Shown piece by piece: positions 1 to 5,325 of a DNA stretch of 5,325 nt. Below the pieces are notes generated by a model. It saw nothing but the letters and a program-made list of their open reading frames with translations. It searched no databases and was not told the DNA's origin. Numbering within the stretch: the first letter of the stretch is position 1; every line of letters begins with the position of its first letter. Source of the stretch: Flaviramulus sp. (GTDB taxonomy: Bacteria; Bacteroidota; Bacteroidia; Flavobacteriales; Flavobacteriaceae); assembly GCA_023255235.1 (NCBI GenBank), contig JALRJA010000174.1, forward strand, positions 1 through 5,325, read 5' to 3'. Made by a program: the position numbers and the translations under genes.

Positions 1-1100
1 AAGGCTTTAACGCACAAGATAAATTCAATAACAGATTCCAAGAATCTACAGCACGTTTTTTTCATTTTTCAAACAAACTTTTAAACCGTCAAAATTTAGC
101 ATCGCCAGCAAGTGAGTTTTTAGGTATTTTAATGATAGCCATTATTTTATGGTATGGTGGTAATTTAGTTCTTAGTGGAGACTCAAACTTAGAAGGAAGT
201 ACCTTTTTAGTGTTTATGGGACTGTCATACAACATCCTTACACCTGCAAAAGCTATATCTAGAGGATTTTATAACATTAAAAAAGGCAATGCATCTGCAG
301 AACGTATTCAAGAAATTATAGATACACCCAATCCATTAAAAGATAAAGAAAACGCTATAGTAAAAGAACATTTTGACTCTGAAATTGTATTTGATAATAT
401 CTCTTTTAAATATGAAGATGACTATGTACTTAAAAACTTTTCCTTAACAATTCCTAAAGGAAAAAAAGTAGCATTTGTAGGGCAATCAGGCAGTGGCAAA
501 TCTACTATTGCAAACCTTATAACACGCTTTTATGATGTAAACAAGGGCAAAATTTTAATTGATAATATAGATATTAGAGATTTAACAACAAGTTCCTTAA
601 GAAATCAATTAGGTATTGTAACACAAGATGCTATTTTATTTAATGACAGTATAAAAAACAATCTAAAATTAGGAAATGAACATGCTACCGATGACGATAT
701 TATAAACGCTTTAAAAGTTGCAAACGCTTGGGAATTTGTAAAAGATTTACCAAAAACCATAGACACAAATATTGGTGATTCTGGTAATAAACTCTCTGGC
801 GGACAAAAACAACGCCTAAGTATTGCCAGAGCCGTTCTTAAAAACCCACCTATTATGATTTTAGATGAAGCCACCTCTGCACTAGATACTGAAAGCGAAC
901 GCCTAGTTCAAGATGCTTTAGAAAATATGATGAAAAACAGAACTTCTATGGTTATTGCACACAGGCTTACTACTATTCAAAACGCCGATGAAATTGTGGT
1001 ACTTAGCAAAGGTGAAATAGTAGAACAAGGAAAACACCTTGACCTAATTAAGAAAAACGGTGTTTACAAAAACCTTGTTGATATGCAAAGCTTTGAATAG
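1..1100 (+). CDS. MsbA-like ABC exporter, fused permease/ATPase, 5' partial
   Basis: This is the C-terminal part of an inner-membrane ABC exporter that fuses a transmembrane domain to an ATPase; the closest general family is MsbA/lipid or multidrug exporters. The frame is open from base 3, 43 codons before the first ATG at 132, so that ATG is internal. About 365 residues are visible against roughly 580-610 for the family, so the first helices are missing. Visible residues 1-95 hold the last two membrane helices and the coupling stretch ending in SAERIQEIID. The ATPase domain follows: Walker A GQSGSGKST at 160-168 (bases 480-506), Q-loop Gln at 208, signature LSGGQ at 264-268 (792-806), Walker B IMILDE ending at 289, D-loop SALD, and the H-loop His at 320 (960-962). 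All catalytic motifs are intact, so it should be active as a homodimer. The substrate cannot be read from the sequence; calling it msbA would be a guess. Confidence 0.95.
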   Translation, partial: GFNAQDKFNNRFQESTARFFHFSNKLLNRQNLASPASEFLGILMIAIILWYGGNLVLSGDSNLEGSTFLVFMGLSYNILTPAKAISRGFYNIKKGNASAERIQEIIDTPNPLKDKENAIVKEHFDSEIVFDNISFKYEDDYVLKNFSLTIPKGKKVAFVGQSGSGKSTIANLITRFYDVNKGKILIDNIDIRDLTTSSLRNQLGIVTQDAILFNDSIKNNLKLGNEHATDDDIINALKVANAWEFVKDLPKTIDTNIGDSGNKLSGGQKQRLSIARAVLKNPPIMILDEATSALDTESERLVQDALENMMKNRTSMVIAHRLTTIQNADEIVVLSKGEIVEQGKHLDLIKKNGVYKNLVDMQSFE

Positions 1101-1124
1101 CAATATAGTGCTGCTGTTTTTTTT
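1098..1124 (+). terminator. weak candidate intrinsic terminator after the ABC exporter
   Basis: A short stem overlaps the stop codon: TAGCA at 1098-1102 can pair with TGCTG at 1109-1113 (one T-G pair) around a 6-base loop, and eight T residues follow at 1117-1124. The layout fits a Rho-independent terminator, but the stem is only 5 bp, so this is tentative. Confidence 0.35.
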
Positions 1125-1147
1125 GAATACTACTGTTCCTAATAGCA

Positions 1148-1168
1148 AATGTTAGACTATATAACATT
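1148..1168. repeat. 7-bp perfect inverted repeat upstream of the sigma gene
   Basis: AATGTTA at 1148-1154 is mirrored exactly by TAACATT at 1162-1168, with a 7-base spacer. It lies just upstream of the proposed ECF-type promoter and 34 bases before the sigma factor start, a position suited to an operator. In such AT-rich DNA a repeat this size can arise by chance, so an operator role is inference. Confidence 0.4.
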
Positions 1169-1169
1169 A

Positions 1170-1195
1170 AACTTTTTGTATATTCATGAGTCTAA
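1170..1195 (+). promoter_or_regulatory. candidate ECF-type (sigma-E-like) promoter for the sigma operon
   Basis: AACTTT at 1170-1175 and TCTAA at 1191-1195 are separated by 15 bases. This matches the core and spacing of sigma-E-type promoters (AACTT at -35, GTCTAA-like at -10); the usual GG before AAC is replaced by TA. ECF sigma factors often transcribe their own operon, so the position is sensible. Transcription would start at about 1200-1203, giving an almost leaderless message. A good housekeeping TAnnTTTG box was not found in this gap. The consensus is borrowed from other phyla and the region is AT-rich, so confidence is limited. Confidence 0.35.
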
Positions 1196-1202
1196 AAATT
1201 AA

Positions 1203-1754
1203 ATGTTTTTTGTGATAAACGAAACACAACTGTTAGAACAACTACAATGTGAAACTCAAAAAAACAAAGCTTTTAAAGAGCTTATGAGGCTTTACAAAGA
1301 ACGCTTATATTGGCACATACGCAATATAGTAAAGTCTCATGAAGATGCAGATGATGTGCTTCAAAACACCTTTATAAAAATTTATAAAAATATTAATAGT
1401 TTTAAAGGTGAAAGTAAATTATTCTCCTGGATGTATAGAATTGCCACAAATGAATCTATAACATTTATAACTAAAAAAGCAAAACAATTACAAATTAGTA
1501 TTGACGAAGTACAACAACTAGCCATTAAAAACTTAGCTGCAGATACTTATTTTGAATCGAGCACCATTCAACTTAAATTACAAGAAGCCATTGCCACTTT
1601 ACCCAAAAAGCAACAACTTGTTTTTAATATGAAATACTTTCAAAATATAAAATACTCAAAAATGTCTCAAATACTAGAAACCAGTGAAGGTGCTTTAAAA
1701 GCTTCCTACCATATAGCAGTAAAAAAAATTGAAGCTTATTTAACTAACTATTAA
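1203..1754 (+). CDS. ECF-family RNA polymerase sigma factor (sigma-70 family)
   Basis: A 183-residue extracytoplasmic-function sigma factor, which directs core RNA polymerase to a small stress or envelope regulon. Region 2 spans about residues 23-90: the core-binding stretch DADDVLQNTFIKIYKNI at 48-64 is typical, followed by FKGESKLFSWMYRIATNE, the -10 melting and recognition part. A linker runs from about 91 to 120. Region 4 spans about 124-180, with LPKKQQLVFNMKYF and a helix-turn-helix (about 151-178) that would read the -35 element. Length and the two-domain layout are normal for the family. The start is fixed by an in-frame TAA at 1200-1202 directly before the ATG. No Shine-Dalgarno sequence is visible, as is usual in Bacteroidetes. 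It begins a three-gene operon (gaps of 33 and 4 bases) with a membrane protein and an exported helical protein, which are its likely regulators. Family assignment is firm; the regulon is unknown. Confidence 0.96.
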   Translation: MFFVINETQLLEQLQCETQKNKAFKELMRLYKERLYWHIRNIVKSHEDADDVLQNTFIKIYKNINSFKGESKLFSWMYRIATNESITFITKKAKQLQISIDEVQQLAIKNLAADTYFESSTIQLKLQEAIATLPKKQQLVFNMKYFQNIKYSKMSQILETSEGALKASYHIAVKKIEAYLTNY

Positions 1755-1787
1755 ACCTTTACCATAAAACAAAGTCATAATAACAAG

Positions 1788-2291
1788 ATGTCTAAAAAAA
1801 CCATACATAACATAAAAACAACCGGTTTTAAAGTTCCAGAAGATTACTTTACTAATCTTGAAGATATTACTTTAACTGAAATTAAACTAAGAACGCAGTT
1901 TAAAACCGCCGGTTTTAAAACGCCAAAACATTATTTCAACACCATAGAAGAACGTGTTTTTTCAACTGTTTTAGAAAAACCACAAGTTAAAATTATTTCC
2001 ATATCTAGAAAAAAGCAATTACTGTATGCAGCAAGCATAGCTGCCGTTGTTACTATTTTGGTAAACGTTTTTGTTTTTAATACCAATTCAAATTGGGAAA
2101 CTCTAGACTATGAAACCGTTGAAAACTATATGATTGAAGAAGACTTTAGTACATACGAAATAGCGTCTTTATTAACTATAGACGATTTGAATGAAGTGAG
2201 CTTTACAAATTATCAACTAAACGAAATCCTTATTGAAACCTATTTGTTAAATCATTTAGATATTGATGATTTAATAACCGAAAACCCTTAA
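1788..2291 (+). CDS. single-pass membrane protein, probable anti-sigma factor
   Basis: A 167-residue protein without a recognised catalytic domain. Residues 1-76 are polar and basic and end in SRKKQ; residues 78-97 form one hydrophobic membrane helix; residues 103-167 are highly acidic (17 Asp/Glu, no Lys or Arg). By the positive-inside rule the N-terminus is cytoplasmic and the acidic tail periplasmic, the topology of anti-sigma factors. The cytoplasmic part carries two copies of a motif, GFKVPEDYF (13-21) and GFKTPKHYF (42-50), which may be the sigma-binding or membrane-proximal element. It lies between the sigma factor gene and the exported sensor-like gene, so holding the sigma factor inactive at the membrane is the obvious inferred role. 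It lacks the zinc-binding HxxxCxxC of classic ZAS anti-sigma factors, and contains no cysteine at all. It ends in tandem TAA TAA. The function is inferred from context and topology, not from a known domain. Confidence 0.7.
   Translation: MSKKTIHNIKTTGFKVPEDYFTNLEDITLTEIKLRTQFKTAGFKTPKHYFNTIEERVFSTVLEKPQVKIISISRKKQLLYAASIAAVVTILVNVFVFNTNSNWETLDYETVENYMIEEDFSTYEIASLLTIDDLNEVSFTNYQLNEILIETYLLNHLDIDDLITENP
1815..1952 (+). repeat. two tandem-like copies of a KTxGFKxPxxYFxx(L/I)E motif
   Basis: Two 17-residue units (bases 1815-1865 and 1902-1952) are offset by exactly 29 codons (87 bases) and are identical at 9 positions: K, T, G, F, K, P, Y, F and E. The DNA is also partly conserved: the 11-mer CCGGTTTTAAA occurs at 1822-1832 and 1909-1919. 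This suggests an internal duplication kept for its peptide motif in the cytoplasmic part of the probable anti-sigma factor. Confidence 0.6.
1899..1919. repeat. 21-base near-perfect palindrome inside the anti-sigma gene
   Basis: TTTAAAACCG at 1899-1908 is mirrored exactly by CGGTTTTAAA at 1910-1919 around a single central C. It encodes FKTAGFK, where FKT and GFK codons happen to be mirror images. It may be only a by-product of the coding sequence, but ten perfect base pairs could serve as a dyad protein-binding site. Confidence 0.4.
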
Positions 2292-2295
2292 TAAA

Positions 2296-2733
2296 ATGAA
2301 ATCATATCTACTTTACATAATCATGTTGTTATTGTCTGCAAATAGTGTAGCACAATCAAAACACGACAAAATTAAAGCACTAAAAGTATCGTTTATTACA
2401 GAACGCTTAAATTTAACTACCGAAGAAGCACAAGAGTTTTGGCCACTTTATAACGCTCATGAAAGAAATACATCAAAAATTAAATACAAAGAGTTAAAAT
2501 ACATACGATCAGAAATTAAACAAAACTCAAATAGCCTTACTGATGCTGAAGCAAATATTCTTTTAGAAAAACTCATTACTGCCGAAAACAAATTGCATAC
2601 AGAACATGATGCGTTTATTTCAAAATTAAGAAGCGTTATATCATCAAAAAAAATAATTCTGTTAAAGGTAGCCGAAGAAGAGTTTAAAAAAACACTATTT
2701 GAAGAGTATAAAAGAAGAGGAAGAAGGCATTAA
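2296..2733 (+). CDS. exported Spy/CpxP-like helical protein ('sensor of ECF-type sigma factor')
   Basis: A 145-residue protein with a signal peptide (K2, hydrophobic core 4-15, likely cleavage after VA at 19, before Gln20) and no lipobox, so the mature protein should be soluble in the periplasm. The rest is almost all helical: RLNLTTEEAQEFWPLYN at 37-53, LTDAEANILLEKL at 81-93, and a final long helix with AEEEFKKTLFEEY at 126-138, followed by an Arg-rich end (RRGRRH). This pattern resembles the LTxxQ/Spy-CpxP-CnrX group of periplasmic helical-hairpin sensors and chaperones; flavobacterial relatives are usually named sensor of ECF-type sigma factor. It starts 4 bases after the membrane protein gene, so it is co-translated with it. 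The mature part is net basic (26 Lys/Arg against 19 Asp/Glu) and could bind that protein's acidic periplasmic tail. No His/Cys-rich metal site is visible. The sensing role is inferred; no signal can be named. Confidence 0.8.
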   Translation: MKSYLLYIIMLLLSANSVAQSKHDKIKALKVSFITERLNLTTEEAQEFWPLYNAHERNTSKIKYKELKYIRSEIKQNSNSLTDAEANILLEKLITAENKLHTEHDAFISKLRSVISSKKIILLKVAEEEFKKTLFEEYKRRGRRH

Positions 2734-2745
2734 TATAACACTTGT

Positions 2746-3786
2746 TTATTCTTTAAAGCTAAGTTTAGAAACCCGTTTAGCACCTGCTGCATAAGCAATA
2801 CTATCATTTAAAAACCTAATTGTATAGAAACTCTCATCGCTTAAATGCTTCCAAGTAGCACCGGCATCAAAACTATAATCTATACCGTTAAAACCTATAG
2901 CTACTATTTCTGTTCCTTGTCTGTTAGGTATATATTGAACACAACTTCTATAGCCAGGATTTTGGTTTTGAGCTACTAGTTCCCATGTTTTACCACCATT
3001 AGTTGTTTTTATTTTATTGGCTTTATTAGCATCAGGTTTGGTATAATCGCCACCAATGGCAAACCCGTTTAGTTCGTCATAAAAATCAATAGAATAAATA
3101 CCTTCCGTTTCGGCTTCTTTTACGATAGGCGTATCAAAAACACGCCAAGTGTTACCTTTATTTGCAGAAAAATAAACGCGTCCTGCCGTAGTGGCAATCC
3201 ATGTGTTATTACCTACTATAGCAATATTTGTATCACTTGCAGCAAAAGCACCTTCTTTGTCTTTTCCTTTTGGTAAATTATGACACGGTAGTTTGGTCCA
3301 AGTTTCACCAGCATCACGAGTAATAATAATACTTAAACAACCATTGGTAGAATCACCAACAGCAATGCCTTCTTTATTGTTCCAAAAATCTAAAGAATCA
3401 TAAAAAGCGTTTGGATCATTTTCATAATAAACCAGATTACCATCTTTAAATAGTTTTGCAGGCGAACCTATTGACAAAGCAAAAATGTTTCCTCCTTGAA
3501 AAGCAGTCGATCTAAAATTACTGTTTTGTAAAGTGTCATTGTTTAAAAACCAATTAACCTCTTGAAAACCTTCATTTGAATTTAAATGATTTTTAAAAAT
3601 CTTTCCGTTTGAAGTAGCTACTACTACCCTATTGTCATTTATTTCTAAAGCTCTAACATTTAAAAGGGAGTCTTGCAAAACCGTTTCAACAATAACTTGA
3701 GAAAAATCTCTTGGTACAAATGAGTCCTTTTTTTTGCAAGAAAAATGAAATAATATAACTAAAATGATTACAAAAATGGGTTTCAT
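2746..3786 (-). CDS. Asp-box (BNR/YCF48-like) beta-propeller lipoprotein
   Basis: A 346-residue exported protein, probably a lipid-anchored beta-propeller. Residues 1-16 are a hydrophobic signal peptide ending HFS before Cys17, followed by KKKD; His at -3 is an imperfect lipobox, though Bacteroidetes tolerate loose ones. Four Asp-box turns of the S/TxDxGxTW type are visible: ITRDAGETW (155-163), FSANKGNTW (206-214), KTTNGGKTW (260-268) and YSFDAGATW (304-312). Each lies between propeller blades; the N-terminal blades (about 40-150) lack them. Such repeats occur in sialidases, photosystem II factor HCF136/YCF48 and many surface proteins. The catalytic Arg triad of sialidases is not apparent, so binding or assembly is likelier than hydrolysis; databases often mislabel relatives as oxidoreductase. 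It converges on the sensor gene with a 12-base gap and diverges from the methyltransferase gene. An in-frame TGA five codons upstream (3799-3801) supports this start. An eight-A run encodes the lysines after Cys17. Substrate unknown. Confidence 0.85.
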   Translation of the reverse strand: MKPIFVIILVILFHFSCKKKDSFVPRDFSQVIVETVLQDSLLNVRALEINDNRVVVATSNGKIFKNHLNSNEGFQEVNWFLNNDTLQNSNFRSTAFQGGNIFALSIGSPAKLFKDGNLVYYENDPNAFYDSLDFWNNKEGIAVGDSTNGCLSIIITRDAGETWTKLPCHNLPKGKDKEGAFAASDTNIAIVGNNTWIATTAGRVYFSANKGNTWRVFDTPIVKEAETEGIYSIDFYDELNGFAIGGDYTKPDANKANKIKTTNGGKTWELVAQNQNPGYRSCVQYIPNRQGTEIVAIGFNGIDYSFDAGATWKHLSDESFYTIRFLNDSIAYAAGAKRVSKLSFKE

Positions 3787-3862
3787 AAATTTATAATTTC
3801 ACTAAAAATATAAAAGCTTTTTTAATTAATTCATAAACAACTAAACAAATAAACTTTATATG

Positions 3863-3870
3863 TAACTTTG
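3863..3870 (+). promoter_or_regulatory. Bacteroidetes -7 promoter box of the methyltransferase gene
   Basis: TAACTTTG matches the Bacteroidetes primary-sigma -7 consensus TAnnTTTG exactly and is followed by CACCC, a common sequel in flavobacterial promoters. It would start transcription near 3876, giving a leader of about 12 bases before the ATG at 3889. A matching -33 TTTG/TTG is not visible about 18-21 bases upstream. Confidence 0.6.
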
Positions 3871-3888
3871 CACCCTTATTAAAAAACA

Positions 3889-5103
3889 ATGCGCTTACAC
3901 AAAAATTTATGCTTTGCTATTATAGATGGGCTTTCATTAATATTTAATGAAGGCAATTATGCAGACAAAGTTATTCAGCAACTTTTAAAACGCGACAAAC
4001 GTTGGGGAGCTCGTGATAGAGCTTTTGTTGCAGAAACCACCTATGATATTGTACGCTGGAAACGGTTATATGCCGAAATTGCCGAAGTTAAAGAACCTTT
4101 TAATAGAGATAACTTGTGGCGACTATTTGCAGTTTGGGCAACCTTAAAAGGTATAAAATTACCCGATTGGAAATATTTTGAAAGTACACCAACACGTAAA
4201 ATTAAAGGTCGTTTTGATGATTTATCAAAAATTAGAAAATTCAAAGAATCTATTCCAGATTGGATGGATGAACTTGGTGAAAAAGAGTTAGGAAACGCCG
4301 TTTGGACCAAAGAAATAAACGCTTTAAACCAACAAGCTGATGTTATTTTAAGAGTAAATACCCTTAAAACTACCAAAGAAAAACTACAAACAGAACTTTT
4401 TGATTTAGATATTGAAACCGAGTTTTTAAACCATTACCCCGATGCCTTAAAGCTTAAAGAACGAGCCAATGTATTTTTAACAGACGCTTTTAAAAATGGC
4501 TTGTTTGAAGTACAAGACGCATCATCACAATTAGTAGCTACATGTTTAGATACCAAACCCGGTATGCGTGTTATTGATGTATGTGCCGGTGCTGGCGGAA
4601 AAACATTACATATAGCTTCCTTAATGGATAATAAAGGTCAAATTATAGCACTAGATATTTATGCCAATAAATTACAAGAACTAAAGCGTCGTGCAAAACG
4701 AAATGGTGCTCACAACATAGAAACTCGTGTTATAGATAGCACAAAAGTGATTAAAAAACTTCATGAAAAAGCAGATAGGGTTTTAATTGATGCACCATGT
4801 TCTGGTTTGGGTGTTTTACGCAGAAACCCCGATGCTAAATGGAAACTTCAACCTGATTTTATTGAAAACATAAAACTAACACAACAAGAAATTTTACAGC
4901 AATATTCAAAAATAGTTAAAGCAGGCGGAAAATTGGTATATGCAACCTGCTCTATTCTACCTTCTGAAAACCAAAAACAAATTGAAACATTTTTAACATC
5001 AGAATTTGGAAAAGAATTTAGCTTTGTAGAAGACAAAAAAATATTAGCTCATAAATCTGGCTTTGATGGTTTTTACATAGCCGTTTTAGAAAGAAAAAAG
5101 TAA
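3889..5103 (+). CDS. RsmB/NOP-family rRNA (cytosine-5) methyltransferase
   Basis: A 404-residue S-adenosylmethionine-dependent RNA m5C methyltransferase; in bacteria the family includes RsmB, which methylates C967 of 16S rRNA. Residues 1-140 form an N-terminal RNA-binding or NusB-like part (ADKVIQQLLKRDKRWGARDR at 25-44), shorter than in E. coli RsmB (429 residues). The Rossmann catalytic domain starts near 205 (FEVQDASSQLVA). SAM-binding motif I is VIDVCAGAGGKT at 228-239. Motif IV is DAPCSGLG with Cys304, and motif VI is YATCS with Cys354; the second Cys is the nucleophile and the first aids product release in this family. The C-terminal GFDGFY (391-396) is also typical. All catalytic residues are present. 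An in-frame TAA at 3880-3882 fixes the start. It stands as a single gene behind its own TAACTTTG box. The enzyme family is certain; the target base is not, so no symbol is given, though rsmB is the likely name. Confidence 0.95.
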   Translation: MRLHKNLCFAIIDGLSLIFNEGNYADKVIQQLLKRDKRWGARDRAFVAETTYDIVRWKRLYAEIAEVKEPFNRDNLWRLFAVWATLKGIKLPDWKYFESTPTRKIKGRFDDLSKIRKFKESIPDWMDELGEKELGNAVWTKEINALNQQADVILRVNTLKTTKEKLQTELFDLDIETEFLNHYPDALKLKERANVFLTDAFKNGLFEVQDASSQLVATCLDTKPGMRVIDVCAGAGGKTLHIASLMDNKGQIIALDIYANKLQELKRRAKRNGAHNIETRVIDSTKVIKKLHEKADRVLIDAPCSGLGVLRRNPDAKWKLQPDFIENIKLTQQEILQQYSKIVKAGGKLVYATCSILPSENQKQIETFLTSEFGKEFSFVEDKKILAHKSGFDGFYIAVLERKK

Positions 5104-5120
5104 TTTTTTTAAATCGTATT

Positions 5121-5148
5121 CAATCATATAAGTTACTTAACTTGATTG
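5121..5148 (+). terminator. dyad after the methyltransferase gene, possible weak terminator
   Basis: AAGTTA at 5130-5135 and TAACTT at 5138-5143 are perfect mirror images, and outer CAATC (5121-5125) can pair with GATTG (5144-5148) across a small bulge. It lies 17 bases after the stop codon, behind a seven-T run at 5104-5110. The stem is A/T-rich and no strong T-run follows it, so termination is only a possibility. Confidence 0.3.
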
Positions 5149-5174
5149 ATTTTGGTAAATTTCTGTTAACTTTA
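5146..5174 (+). promoter_or_regulatory. candidate Bacteroidetes promoter pointing off the window
   Basis: TTG at 5146-5148 is followed after 18 bases by TAACTTTA at 5167-5174, one mismatch from TAnnTTTG. The spacing fits flavobacterial promoters. It would serve a gene starting after about 5185, but no ATG-led reading frame with flavobacterial character follows, which suggests that the native sequence is interrupted soon after. Confidence 0.35.
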
Positions 5175-5325
5175 CAAAACAGTAAAAATTAAATTAATTA
5201 ATCCTAAAATAAAGATATTTTATTCAAGCTATATACCCTTAAATATAAAAAAATTTGATTTAAACAAAAAATATTTAGTATTTTCAGGAATTGGAAATCC
5301 TAATAACTTTAAAAATTTATTAATA
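5170..5325 (+). CDS. lpxK: LpxK (tetraacyldisaccharide 4'-kinase) fragment, no start, foreign-looking
   Basis: A 52-codon frame is open from the TAA at 5167-5169 to the window end without any ATG. From about 5197 it reads INPKIKIFYSSYIP, and further on YLVFSGIGNPNNFKNLLI (5272-5325). The GIGNPxxF motif (from 5287) is the hallmark of proteobacterial LpxK, the inner-membrane kinase that phosphorylates lipid A disaccharide at the 4' position; it lies near the middle of a protein of about 320 residues. The P-loop and all N-terminal residues are missing, so this is not an intact gene whatever lies beyond. From memory, flavobacterial LpxK has GIANPxPL here, while AT-rich alphaproteobacteria (SAR11, Rickettsia) have GIGNPxxF. 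G+C over 5181-5325 is 21 of 145 bases, far below the neighbouring gene. The likeliest reading is a chimeric join in an assembly; a transferred, decayed fragment is the alternative. The left edge is uncertain within about 5170-5200. Confidence 0.65.

Noticed and set aside
132..134. ATG at 132 as the start of the ABC exporter
   Set aside because: The same frame is open for 43 codons upstream to the window edge and that sequence reads as exporter membrane domain, so the gene simply enters from outside.
605..874. 89-residue open frame on the minus strand
   Set aside because: Lies antisense within the ABC ATPase domain, whose motifs are intact; no family features. A shadow of the real gene.
2734..2760. 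Bidirectional terminator between the convergent sensor and lipoprotein genes
   Set aside because: The gap is only 12 bases and shows no stem; the 8-base palindrome CTTTAAAG at 2751-2758 has no loop and no adjacent T-run.
3805..3812. TATATTTT on the minus strand as a -7 box for the lipoprotein gene
   Set aside because: One mismatch from TAnnTTTG, but no TTG/TTTG at the right distance upstream and the stretch is nearly pure A/T, so the match carries little weight.
3785..3829. Palindromes ATAAATTTAT, AAAAGCTTTT and TTAATTAA in the divergent intergenic region
   Set aside because: Low-complexity A/T palindromes are expected by chance in such sequence; no spacing or repetition suggests an operator.
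4041..4376. 111-residue open frame on the minus strand
   Set aside because: Antisense to the methyltransferase N-terminal part; no recognisable domain, no promoter.
4848..5036. 62-residue open frame on the minus strand
   Set aside because: Antisense to the methyltransferase catalytic end; composition is the mirror of the real gene.

Overview
The window looks like a fragment of a marine-type Bacteroidetes (Flavobacteriia) chromosome. The clues are low G+C, A-rich leaders without clear Shine-Dalgarno sequences, a TAnnTTTG-type -7 promoter box, a signal peptide ending in VAQ, and the gene content. No tRNA, rRNA, CRISPR array, insertion sequence or complete mobile element was seen.

Layout. Bases 1-1100 (+) hold the C-terminal two thirds of an MsbA-like ABC exporter whose start lies outside the window. 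After a gap of about 100 bases with a weak terminator, an inverted repeat and a possible ECF-type promoter comes a tight three-gene module (+): an ECF sigma factor (1203-1754), a single-pass membrane protein that is probably its anti-sigma factor (1788-2291), and a small exported Spy/CpxP-like protein of the kind called 'sensor of ECF-type sigma factor' (2296-2733). Convergent to it is a beta-propeller lipoprotein with four Asp-box (BNR/YCF48-like) repeats (3786-2746, -). Divergent from that gene, behind a TAACTTTG box, is an RsmB/NOP-family rRNA cytosine-5 methyltransferase (3889-5103, +).

How the genes work together. The sigma/membrane/exported-protein trio reads as an envelope-stress circuit, analogous in layout to CnrH/CnrY/CnrX or RpoE/RseA systems. 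The exported helical protein would sense the periplasm, the membrane protein would relay the signal, and the sigma factor would change transcription. The middle protein has no recognised anti-sigma domain. It carries two copies of a GFKxPxxYF motif on its cytoplasmic side and a very acidic periplasmic side. The exporter, lipoprotein and methyltransferase have no obvious functional tie to this circuit.

The most anomalous part is the end of the window. From about 5185 to 5325 an open frame encodes the middle of a proteobacterial-type LpxK (lipid A 4'-kinase) with FSGIGNP. It has no start and no N-terminal kinase part, and only about 15% G+C. It resembles LpxK of AT-rich alphaproteobacteria such as SAR11 more than flavobacterial LpxK. 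It is probably an assembly chimera at a contig end, less likely a transferred gene fragment.
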